A DNA stretch of 44,600 nt from the NCBI GenBank assembly GCA_023228725.1, contig JALOAQ010000005.1:1-44600 (forward strand), written 5' to 3'. The stretch is from Bacteroidales bacterium. Lineage in GTDB: Bacteria > Bacteroidota > Bacteroidia > Bacteroidales > ML635J-15. The notes below the pieces were generated by a model, which was given only the letters and a program-made list of their open reading frames with translations, was not told where the DNA came from and did no database searches. Made by a program: the position numbers and the translations under genes. Within the stretch, counting starts at the first letter, position 1. Every line of letters starts with the position of its first letter. Positions 8,079 to 16,400 of this stretch are shown here, piece by piece.

Positions 8079-9158
8079 TTGAAAAAGCTAGATTTATATA
8101 TTATTAAAAAATTTATAGGAACTTTTTTTCTGGCATTAACGCTAATAATTCTTATTGCAATTATTTTTGACATCTCCGAAAAAATGGACGACTTTATAGA
8201 CAAAGAAGCTCCTCTAAAAGCTATAGTTTTTGATTATTACTTTAATTTTATCCCATATTTTGCTAATTTATTTAGCGCCTTGTTTGTTTTTATCTCTGTA
8301 ATATTTTTTACTTCCAGAATGGCTGCAAAAACAGAGTTTATTGCAATGTTTGCAAGTGGAATAAGTGTTAGACGATTATTATTGCCTTATTTTTTAGTAG
8401 CTTTTTTAATAACATCATTTTCTTTTGCTTTAGGCAATTATGTTATCCCGGATGCAAATAAGCAAAGGTTTGAATTCCAAAATAAATATTTTAAAAGATC
8501 TATGAACTCCATTACTTCCGGAATGTCGCATAGGCAAATATATCCCGGAGTTTATTTCTATGTTGAGAATTTTAATAGAAATACTAATATGGGAATTAAT
8601 ATGTCTTTAGAAAAATTTGACGGCGTAGTTTTAAAATCAAAACTAAATGCACAAACAATGATTTGGGATTCTATTAGCGATTCGTGGATTGTGCAAAATT
8701 ATGTTATGCGGAATTTTATTGACGGAAGAGAAGAACTAATAATAGGTAATAGAATTGATACAGCTTTTAGAATTAAACCTGATGATTTTATTATGAGAAA
8801 TAATATTGTGGAAGAAATGTCGGTAAAAGAGCTTAATGAATATATTTCTGAGCAAAAACTCTCAGGAACTTCTGCTGTAGTTTTAAGCGAAATAGAAAAA
8901 CATAATAGAATAGCATCACCTTTTTCATCATTTATTTTAACTCTTATTGGCTTTGGTTTATCAATTAAAAAAAGTAGAGGTGGATTAGGTTTTAATATTG
9001 GATTAGGCTTACTTTTAAGCTTTTCATACATACTTTTTATGAGGTTTGCATCTGTTTTTGCAATAAGTGGATATTTTTCCGCTGCTTTATCGGCATGGAT
9101 ACCTAATATCCTGTATTTTTTTATAGCTATAGGAATTTATATAAAAACACTTAAATAA
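8079..9158 (+). CDS. LptF/LptG-family permease (YjgP/YjgQ)
   Basis: 359 residues with a typical YjgP/YjgQ plan: two or three membrane helices in the first 120 residues (IIKKFIGTFFLALTLIILIA, then YFANLFSALFVFISVIFF), a periplasmic middle of about 150 residues, and three helices at the end. The start MKKLDLYIIKKFIGTFF is characteristic. Family role: inner-membrane part of the LptBFG exporter that extracts lipopolysaccharide. Only one of the two paralogues is here; Bacteroidota usually keep the other elsewhere. The start is TTG at 8079, the only in-frame candidate consistent with the conserved N-terminus, four bases after the tgt stop. LptF and LptG cannot be told apart by eye. Confidence 0.88.
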   Translation: MKKLDLYIIKKFIGTFFLALTLIILIAIIFDISEKMDDFIDKEAPLKAIVFDYYFNFIPYFANLFSALFVFISVIFFTSRMAAKTEFIAMFASGISVRRLLLPYFLVAFLITSFSFALGNYVIPDANKQRFEFQNKYFKRSMNSITSGMSHRQIYPGVYFYVENFNRNTNMGINMSLEKFDGVVLKSKLNAQTMIWDSISDSWIVQNYVMRNFIDGREELIIGNRIDTAFRIKPDDFIMRNNIVEEMSVKELNEYISEQKLSGTSAVVLSEIEKHNRIASPFSSFILTLIGFGLSIKKSRGGLGFNIGLGLLLSFSYILFMRFASVFAISGYFSAALSAWIPNILYFFIAIGIYIKTLK

Positions 9159-9178
9159 AATAATTTTAATTTAATAAT

Positions 9179-10723
9179 ATGAGTACAAATGAAAAAATCA
9201 ATGCTTTGAACCAAAAACGCAAAGAAGTTATGCTTGGCGGTGGAGAAAAAGCAATTCAAAAACAAAAAGATTCAGGTAAACTGACAGCTAGAGAAAGAAT
9301 AGATTTGTTAGTTGATAAAGGTTCTTTTAATGAATATGATTTGTTTGTTCAGCATAATGCTAAAGATTTTGGCATGGCTGATAAAGTATTAAATGGCGAT
9401 GGAGTTATTATTGGAACTGCTAGAATTGACAATAGACCAATTTGTGTGTTTGCACAAGACTTTACCGTGGTTGGTGGTTCTTTGGGCTATATGCACGCTA
9501 TGAAAATTGTGAAAATACAAGATTTAGCGATAAAAATGCGTGTGCCTTGTATTGGAATTAATGATTCCGGCGGGGCTAGAATTCAAGAAGGTGTAGACTC
9601 TCTAGCCGGTTATGGCGAAATTTTTTATCGCAATACACAAGCTAGCGGAATAATACCACAAATTTCTGTAATACTTGGACCTTGTGCCGGTGGTGCTGTT
9701 TATTCACCCGCATTAACGGATTATGTTTTTGTTGTGGATAATGTGTCAAAAATGTTTATTACAGGTCCAGAAGTAATAAAAACAGTTCTTGGAGAAGAAA
9801 TTTCACAAGAAAATCTAGGCGGAGCAAGAGTGCATAGCGAAATAACAGGAAATGCTCACTTTTTTGCTCATAGCGAAGAAGAATGTTTTTTGCAAATACG
9901 TAAATTATTGTCTTTTATTCCTCATAATAATAAAGACAAAAAAACAACTAGAGAATTAGAAAAACCTTTAGATAATATCGATATAAATTCTATAGTGCCA
10001 CTAGATCCAACAAAACCATATGATGTTAGAAATGTTATTAAAGCAATATCCGACAACTCAGATTTTATAGAGGTAATGGAAAAATTTGCTCAAAATATTG
10101 TAATTGGCTTTGGAAGAATTGGTGGAAAATCTGTTGGATTCGTTGCTAATCAAGCTTTATATTTAGCTGGTGTTCTTGATGTTGACTCATCGGATAAAGC
10201 AGCTAGATTTATTAGATATTGTAATGCTTTTGACATTCCTGTTGTTACCTTAGTTGACTTACCTGGTTATTTGCCCGGAGTAGATCAAGAACATGCAGGA
10301 GTAATTAGACATGGTGCAAAAGTTTTATATGCTTATTCAGAAGCTAACGTACCTAAATTAACAGTTATTTTGCGTAAAGCATACGGTGGCGGATATATTG
10401 CAATGAGCTCAAGACATTTGAACGCTGATTTTGTTTATGCTTGGCCAACTGCCGAAATTGCAGTTATGGGACCTCAAGGTGCTGCTAATATTATTTTTAG
10501 AAAAGAAATAGCAGAAGCAAGCAAGCCTGACGAAATGAGAAAACAAAAAGTTGAAGAATATAAAGAAAGATTTGCTAATCCTTATGTGGCAGCATCTAAA
10601 GGTTATGTGGACGAAGTTATTGTGCCTGACGAAACTCGTGAAAAACTAATACATGCTCTTAGTTTATGCGAAAATAAAACTATAGTAAAAACTGATAAAA
10701 AACATGGAATTCCACCATTTTAA
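9179..10723 (+). CDS. mmdA: Acyl-CoA carboxylase/decarboxylase carboxyltransferase subunit
   Basis: 514 residues with the two crotonase-like halves of the biotin-dependent carboxyltransferase family. The N-half has LGGGEKAIQKQKDSGKLTAR, GGSLGYMHAMKI, NDSGGARIQEG and GPCAGGAVYSPALTD. The C-half has LPGYLPGVDQEHAGVIRHGA and AYGGGYIAMSSR. Known roles: methylmalonyl-CoA decarboxylase alpha subunit (sodium pump, propionate formation) or beta subunit of propionyl-/acetyl-CoA carboxylase. The biotin carrier follows directly, but neither a biotin carboxylase nor the membrane decarboxylase beta subunit is present, so direction of reaction is open. The LGGGEKAIxKQ start favours the methylmalonyl-CoA decarboxylase type; the symbol is given on that basis and is tentative. 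Confidence 0.85.
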   Translation: MSTNEKINALNQKRKEVMLGGGEKAIQKQKDSGKLTARERIDLLVDKGSFNEYDLFVQHNAKDFGMADKVLNGDGVIIGTARIDNRPICVFAQDFTVVGGSLGYMHAMKIVKIQDLAIKMRVPCIGINDSGGARIQEGVDSLAGYGEIFYRNTQASGIIPQISVILGPCAGGAVYSPALTDYVFVVDNVSKMFITGPEVIKTVLGEEISQENLGGARVHSEITGNAHFFAHSEEECFLQIRKLLSFIPHNNKDKKTTRELEKPLDNIDINSIVPLDPTKPYDVRNVIKAISDNSDFIEVMEKFAQNIVIGFGRIGGKSVGFVANQALYLAGVLDVDSSDKAARFIRYCNAFDIPVVTLVDLPGYLPGVDQEHAGVIRHGAKVLYAYSEANVPKLTVILRKAYGGGYIAMSSRHLNADFVYAWPTAEIAVMGPQGAANIIFRKEIAEASKPDEMRKQKVEEYKERFANPYVAASKGYVDEVIVPDETREKLIHALSLCENKTIVKTDKKHGIPPF

Positions 10724-10733
10724 AAATAATATT

Positions 10734-11048
10734 ATGAGCGAAAATAGAAAATTAAAAATAATAGTGGATGATGTAGAATACGAAAGCTTTTCTACTCCTG
10801 CTTTTGATAAAAAACAAAAATGGACTAAGCCAAACGATAAAATCATAAACTCCATAATTCCTGGAACTATTATAGAAGTTTTTGTAAAAAAAGGCGATAA
10901 AGTTAAAGAAGGCGATGCCATGCTTATTATTGAAGCTATGAAAATGAATAATAAAATCAATTTTTTTAAAGACGGAATTGTTGACGAAGTTTTGGTTAAA
11001 TCAGGGGATATAGTCGCAAAAAATCAAAACCTAATTATTCTAAAATAA
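10734..11048 (+). CDS. Biotin carboxyl carrier protein
   Basis: 104 residues from the ATG at 10734, ten bases after the carboxyltransferase stop; an ATG at 10704 would overlap that gene and add a non-conserved leader. The C-terminal 65 residues are a biotinyl domain: IPGTIIEVFVKKGDKVKEGD, then IIEAMKMNN with the biotin-accepting Lys70, then DIVAKNQNLIILK. The N-terminal 40 residues are charged and lack the Pro/Ala hinge or membrane anchor seen in some decarboxylase subunits. It should carry the carboxyl group to or from the adjacent carboxyltransferase. A terminator closes the unit. Confidence 0.9.
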   Translation: MSENRKLKIIVDDVEYESFSTPAFDKKQKWTKPNDKIINSIIPGTIIEVFVKKGDKVKEGDAMLIIEAMKMNNKINFFKDGIVDEVLVKSGDIVAKNQNLIILK

Positions 11049-11075
11049 TTTTTTTTTAATATTATACTTTTATAC

Positions 11076-11120
11076 ACCAAGCCCAAACTATAGTTAAATA
11101 TATAAGGGCTTGGTTTTTTA
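11076..11120 (+). terminator. Rho-independent terminator after the biotin carrier gene
   Basis: ACCAAGCCC (11076-11084) pairs perfectly with GGGCTTGGT (11106-11114) across a 21-base AT-rich loop, followed by six T. The rest of the 11049-11262 gap is AT-rich and holds only half of a short inverted repeat (11244-11258). Confidence 0.75.
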
Positions 11121-11243
11121 TTAAATTTAAAAATACTATCCTTAATAATTTCCTAAGCTAATATCCATTAAAAGTGGAGAGTTTTGCATTGTTAGATACA
11201 CAACAATTTAATTTTAAAATTTACAAACTTGATTTTAACCTTT

Positions 11244-11258
11244 GTTAGTGTTTCGTGT
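11244..11258. repeat. Left copy of imperfect inverted repeat flanking the R-M module
   Basis: GTTAGTGTTTCGTGT here is the reverse complement of ACACGCAACACAAAC at 13314-13328 with 13 of 15 positions matching. The two copies bracket the nuclease and methyltransferase genes. It may mark the ends of an acquired segment or be chance. Confidence 0.35.
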
Positions 11259-11262
11259 TTTT

Positions 11263-12036
11263 TTAATTCAGTCTGTTGAAAGTTCCATTTGCTTTAATAC
11301 TGTCAACAAGAACCTGTATTTCTAATGGTTTACTCCAATTTCTATGTATCATTCTATGACAATTTGAACAAACTGGTATCAGATTTTGCAATGCAATTTT
11401 TAACGTATTCTCAAGGTCTTCATCTTCGTATTTAAAAATGGGTTTGGTGTGATGTATTTCAATAAACCCTTTCCCAATCTGCTCTCCATAAAAATCATGA
11501 AAGTTAAAATTACAACAATTACAGTAAATCCTCTCACTTTTTGTATAATATGTTATTGCATAATTTCTCAAAGTACTTGAACGCTCATAAACAGCAACTT
11601 CTGTTATTTTTTTTGTACCTTCTTGTATAATTATATTTTCATCAAATGTTTCTATCTTTTTTTTGTTTTGATTTTTTTCAACTTTTCTAAGATTTTCTGT
11701 TAAGTCAGTATAAGTAAAATCATTGATTAATAAATATTTCAAAATATCTTGATTGTTTTTGAGATGTGCTTTACCTTCATTTGTAATTCCAACTTGTCCA
11801 GCATCATATTCAGCATAACCAAATCGTTCAAAAGTCCTATGTGCAATTAAGTTCCTAACTTTTTGAGAAAATTTATCATCATTCCTTCCTGCCAAAATTT
11901 TTAAATCTTCACCAATTGGCTTCATTATAACTCTAAGTTTTTGAATTAATTCACTTGTTGAAATTACCCCATTATTTAAACTCATCAAATATAAAGAAGG
12001 AAGAAGCAATTCGGTTTCTGCAATTCTATTTGCCAT
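11263..12036 (-). CDS. HNH restriction endonuclease with winged-helix N-terminus
   Basis: 257 residues. The C-terminal third is an HNH (beta-beta-alpha metal) nuclease: zinc cysteines 172 and 175 in YCNCCNF, the HH pair 195-196 in IEIHHTKPI, Asn218, then VCSNCHRMIHR with Cys223, Cys226 and catalytic-site histidines 227 and 231. Residues 1-95 look like a winged helix with a final GQVGITNEGKAHLK strand-turn, resembling the DNA-binding N-domain of Mrr-type enzymes. It lies three bases downstream of a Dam-family methyltransferase on the same strand, so the pair is most simply a type II restriction-modification system. The recognition sequence cannot be deduced. The alternative, a methylation-dependent nuclease, is less likely next to its own methyltransferase. 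Confidence 0.82.
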   Translation of the reverse strand: MANRIAETELLLPSLYLMSLNNGVISTSELIQKLRVIMKPIGEDLKILAGRNDDKFSQKVRNLIAHRTFERFGYAEYDAGQVGITNEGKAHLKNNQDILKYLLINDFTYTDLTENLRKVEKNQNKKKIETFDENIIIQEGTKKITEVAVYERSSTLRNYAITYYTKSERIYCNCCNFNFHDFYGEQIGKGFIEIHHTKPIFKYEDEDLENTLKIALQNLIPVCSNCHRMIHRNWSKPLEIQVLVDSIKANGTFNRLN

Positions 12037-12039
12037 ATT

Positions 12040-13239
12040 TTAATAATTAGTAATTAATAAATGCACTACGTCCTTGTCGTTTCTATTCATAAAACTAACA
12101 AGATATTTTTTATCAAAAGATTGAATGTTTAATCCTTTGTTTTTATATAGTTCAAAAATGAAATTAGTGTTTTTTATTATCATCATCCATTTAGCTTTAC
12201 ATTTTCTTATCAAATAATTTGCGAGTCTTACTTGGTCTTTTTTTGTGAAATCATTTTTGGCGTAGGTGCTAAATTCACTATCATAGGGAGGGTCTAAAAA
12301 AATAAAGTCATTGTTTTCAGGGATATGTTGGTCAAAAAAATCTTCAAAATCTAAATTTTCTATAACAGTATTATCAAGCAATGATTTGAGTTCTTTAGTT
12401 TTTAAATATGCTACTTTTTTAGAAAAGTTTTTGTTGTTATATGCAATGCCACCATAAGGAACATTAAAATCACCTTTTGAATTATACCGAAACATCCCAC
12501 TGTATGCAAAATTTCTTATAAATAAAAAAATTGCAGATTTAAAAGCACTATTAATTTTGTATTTTCCTGTATTGTTGTAAATATGACGAAAGTGCATATA
12601 AAATGCGCTTTTAAGAGCTGTTTCTATATTGTCTAAAATATCATTATCCGGCAAAAGATATTTTTCTTTTTCTAATTGCTTCATTCGTTTAATTTTCCGG
12701 ATAAGATTGATTTTTATTTCTTTAATGAAATTTTCAATATTAAAATTGAATATTGATGAAAACATTCCATTAAATTGGTCTGCATGTTTTAAAATAAACT
12801 CAAATAAAATATCCTTAAGTTTCGTTTCTTCAATTCTATCATTTGAATATTTTTTATATGTTTCTACAAAAAAAACATCATTTTTCTTTGCGACTAAAGT
12901 CAATAAATCCCAATTATGTATTATTTCATCTAATGCTTTAAAAAATAAAGTTCTATCATCATTTGTTATGCTACGATATAAAGAAATAAGTTCTTCAGAT
13001 TTGTCATTAATAAAATATTTGTCAGCTTGTAATGCTGTATAAACTGCTCCACCACCAACAAATGGCTCATAATAATTTTTAAACTTTTCAGGCAGATTAG
13101 GAATAATGTATTTTAATTCTTGTTCTTTACCACCAGCCCATTTTAAAATCGGGTATAATTTTCTCGTTTCAAGGTAATTGCCAATCCCAAGCCCAATTTG
13201 GTTATATGTTTCAATAGGGTCTTCAATAATATTTTTCAT
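12040..13239 (-). CDS. Dam-family (D12 class) N6-adenine DNA methyltransferase
   Basis: 399 residues. Motif X is KWAGGKEQEL (about 34-43), motif I is EPFVGGGAVYTAL (58-70) for S-adenosylmethionine binding, and the catalytic DPPY lies near residue 316 in FIFLDPPYDSEF. YNSKGDFNVPYGG is the conserved segment before it. The order X-I-target domain-IV is the alpha class of adenine methyltransferases. It is about 100 residues longer than Dam or DpnM; the extra length is the Lys/Ile-rich middle (about 90-220), probably an enlarged target-recognition domain. It modifies adenine in the site cut by the downstream HNH nuclease. Its own promoter lies just upstream, so methyltransferase is made before nuclease, as expected for a safe order. 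Confidence 0.9.
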   Translation of the reverse strand: MKNIIEDPIETYNQIGLGIGNYLETRKLYPILKWAGGKEQELKYIIPNLPEKFKNYYEPFVGGGAVYTALQADKYFINDKSEELISLYRSITNDDRTLFFKALDEIIHNWDLLTLVAKKNDVFFVETYKKYSNDRIEETKLKDILFEFILKHADQFNGMFSSIFNFNIENFIKEIKINLIRKIKRMKQLEKEKYLLPDNDILDNIETALKSAFYMHFRHIYNNTGKYKINSAFKSAIFLFIRNFAYSGMFRYNSKGDFNVPYGGIAYNNKNFSKKVAYLKTKELKSLLDNTVIENLDFEDFFDQHIPENNDFIFLDPPYDSEFSTYAKNDFTKKDQVRLANYLIRKCKAKWMMIIKNTNFIFELYKNKGLNIQSFDKKYLVSFMNRNDKDVVHLLITNY

Positions 13240-13243
13240 ACTA

Positions 13244-13276
13244 CAAATTTAATCAATTTTTTAATTCCCAATTCAA
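13244..13276 (-). promoter_or_regulatory. Promoter of the restriction-modification pair
   Basis: On the minus strand TAAATTTG (13244-13251) is a perfect -7 box, and TTG (13274-13276) lies 22 bases further upstream. The ATG of the methyltransferase follows after four bases, giving a nearly leaderless message. Confidence 0.55.
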
Positions 13277-13313
13277 CAGCGATATTTATCTTAGCATGAA
13301 CGCTAACTTATTT

Positions 13314-13328
13314 ACACGCAACACAAAC
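13314..13328. repeat. Right copy of imperfect inverted repeat flanking the R-M module
   Basis: ACACGCAACACAAAC, matching the reverse complement of 11244-11258 at 13 of 15 bases. It lies upstream of the methyltransferase promoter in a slightly less AT-rich stretch than the surrounding intergenic DNA. Confidence 0.35.
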
Positions 13329-13400
13329 TCTAGTCTCTTCACTCATATTTAGAAATGATTACTTAGTTTATTATTTATATTTTTACAAAAACTATAATTT

Positions 13401-16400
13401 TTATCTTATTAAAGTAAAATGACCGGCTTCTTTAAAAAGGTTGCCATATAAATCTTTATAAAATAAATACCAAGTATATATGCCTTCTGGACATTCTTTG
13501 TCATTCAGTCTTCCGTCCCAGCCGGTTCCGTAGTCTTCGGTATTAAAAACAACTTCCCCCCACCTATTATAGATTAATAAATTCCATTCTTTTGTATCAG
13601 CATTTGCAACAAAAATATTAAATTCATCATTTATTCCGTCATAATTTGGTGTAAAAGCCGTTGGGGCATAAATAGTAAGTTCGTGATTTACAATGATTGT
13701 CTTTTTGGCAGTGTCAGAGCAATAATATAAAGATTCTACTTCAAGTGTAACAGTGTAAGTTCCAGGAGCAGAATAAGAATAACTAGGATGTTTATCACCA
13801 CTTTTGTTTCCATCTCCAAAATCCCAATTATACCAAAATCCACCTTCGGAATAGTTAGTAAAATTTACCAAAGGAAAACTTGTGCTAATGACTTCTCTAT
13901 CAGCTCTAAATTCGGCTGTTGGTGTTGGAAATGCTAATATCCCAATTGTTGTATCTCTAATGCAATCATTAGCTGAAATTACTGTTAAATTAACATTATA
14001 AGTTCTTGAATTATGGAAAATATGATTAGGATTTTTTGCAAAAGACAAGTTTTCAAAATCACCGTCATCAAAATTCCAAATATATCTTTGGCCTTGATCA
14101 GGGCTAGTTTCTGTAAAATTAACTTCTAAAGGAGAACAACCATTATATCTATCAGCTTTTACATTTATCGGTGGAAGTGGGTAAGTAGAAATATTTATAT
14201 TTTTTGTTATTTCAGCAAAATCGCAAACATCTTTTACCCTAAATTTAAAAACAGTATCATTGAAAATTGTTAGACGAATTGGATTAGACATTAATGAATC
14301 GTTTACCCAAACATCATTGCTATGTAGCCCACCACCACTAACATTTGCAATACAGGTAATTTGTGTACCAGGGCAAACTATGTAATCAGAAACTTCAATA
14401 TCTAATTCAAGAGGTTTGTGCACATAAACAGTAACTTCTACGTCTTCACTAACACAAAAACCGGCATCTACAATATGAGCTGTATAAGTTGTTGTTTCGC
14501 TTGGACTTACCATTGTACTCATACCTTGGTCTTGATTATCCCAAACTATTGTGTATGGTTCTACACCGCCGGTTATTATTCCTATACCTATTTCAGTAGT
14601 CATACCATAACATATTGTTTGGTCGTCCATTATTTGTATATAAAATGGGTCAGGTTCTGTTATTTCGTATTCCATTTCATAATGGCAACCACTTTGGTCA
14701 GAAATAGTTACACTATAATTTCCTGCTGCTATTCCAACTAAATCTTGTTGCCATGAGCCATTACTCCATTCAAAATGATATGGAGGACGACCACCAAAAG
14801 CACTTACATAAATATTTCCGCCGTCAGTAGTCCCGTGGCAACCTACATGAGTTCCTGTTATTGTGCCTGATAAAGGAGCACTTGGCTGTACTATTTGGAC
14901 AGTATCTGCATGTGTGCACTCATGGCTGTCAGTAATAGTAACCATATAAATTCCAGGAATTAAATTATCAATATCTTCACTAATTTCACCTGTATTCCAT
15001 TCATACAAATATGGTGGAGTTCCGCCAACAACATTCAAATCGGCAATACCATTTCCTTCGCCAAAACATCTCACATGAGTTGGTGTAATAGTTCCGTGTA
15101 AAGGAAGTTGAGGTTGCTCTATAATAGAATATCCAAAATTAGAACAGCCATTAGCATCTCCTACAGTAACTATATAAGTACCATGTATTAAATTTTCTAA
15201 ATTTTGACTATATTGTCCATTACTCCATTCAAAAGAATAAGGGCTAACTCCACCGGTAATATTTAAAAGAATAGACCCATTATTGTTACCATAACAATCA
15301 ATGTCGTTTGAGTAAATATGTAATTCTAACTCTTCGGGTTGGGTAATTTCAAATTCTGCCGATAAAGTACAATTATTATAATCTGTAATGGTAACAATAT
15401 ATTCTCCTGCAATAAGGTTACTTAAAGAAGAAACCATTTGTCCGTTTGACCAATTGTAAATTAAAGGTGTTGTACCTCCCGAAGCTTCAAAATCAATTCT
15501 TCCTGTATGATTTCCATAACAATCTACGTTTTCTGTACTTGAAATATAAGTTAATGGTAAAACATCATTTATAGTAAATTCTGCCTCGCCAGTACACCCA
15601 TTAGCATCAGTTACAGTAAATTGGTAATCTCCGGCAACAAGCGTAGTTTGTTCAAATCCTGTTATGTTATCAGGATTCCATTCAATTGTATATGGTTCTG
15701 TTCCACCAATTACATTCACCCTTGCAGTTCCGTTACTGTCGCCATAGCATAAAATATCTTGAAGATTAGTAATATTTATAATTAAGTCAGGTGGGTTTGA
15801 TACTGTCCCTGTTGCTGTGGCAGTACAGCCTTTATCTTCTGTTACTGTAACTGAATAATCTCCTGCTTCTAAATTTGTTAAGCTTTGAGTTGTCTGTTGA
15901 GGGTCTGTATCCCAAACATATTGATAAGGTTGATGTCCACCAATTACGTTTGCTATAATTTCACCATCATCTGTACCGCTACAATTAACACTTTGTGTCA
16001 AAACACTTACAGATAAGTCAATAAATTCCACAAAACAACTAGAACTTGCCGAACATCCTATATCATCTGTAACTGTAACAGAATAAGTCCCGGTATTTGA
16101 AAAAGTATATGAATTGCTTGTTGAATTATCTTGCCATTGATATGTAACTCCGGGGACATCTAGACTAAGCGTAAAAGGGTCTCCGTTACATACTATTGTG
16201 TCGTTTAAATCTGTTATTGGCGGGAGATTGGAATTTACATGAACTTCCATTGAAATATGTTCTTGTACACAGCCACCTTCACGTAAAAAATACATTGTTA
16301 CAGTATAATCATCTGTAACTGCCGGATATTCGTGGTTTAGAGCCGGGTTTCCAACATAAATAGGCGAGCCATCTCCAAAATCCCATTCTATATTTGTAAT

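Noticed and set aside
10704..10733. Upstream ATG of the biotin carrier overlapping the carboxyltransferase gene
   Set aside because: The ATG at 10734 has normal spacing after the stop, and the extra residues (MEFHHFKNNI) are only a frame shadow of the previous gene.
12629..13042. Plus-strand reading frame inside the methyltransferase gene
   Set aside because: It is antisense to a gene with clear catalytic motifs, has no promoter and resembles no family.
14642..16019. Regular repeats that might suggest a CRISPR array or DNA satellite
   Set aside because: The period is about 225 bases, inside one open frame, with protein-level but not DNA-level conservation; they are SprB domains.
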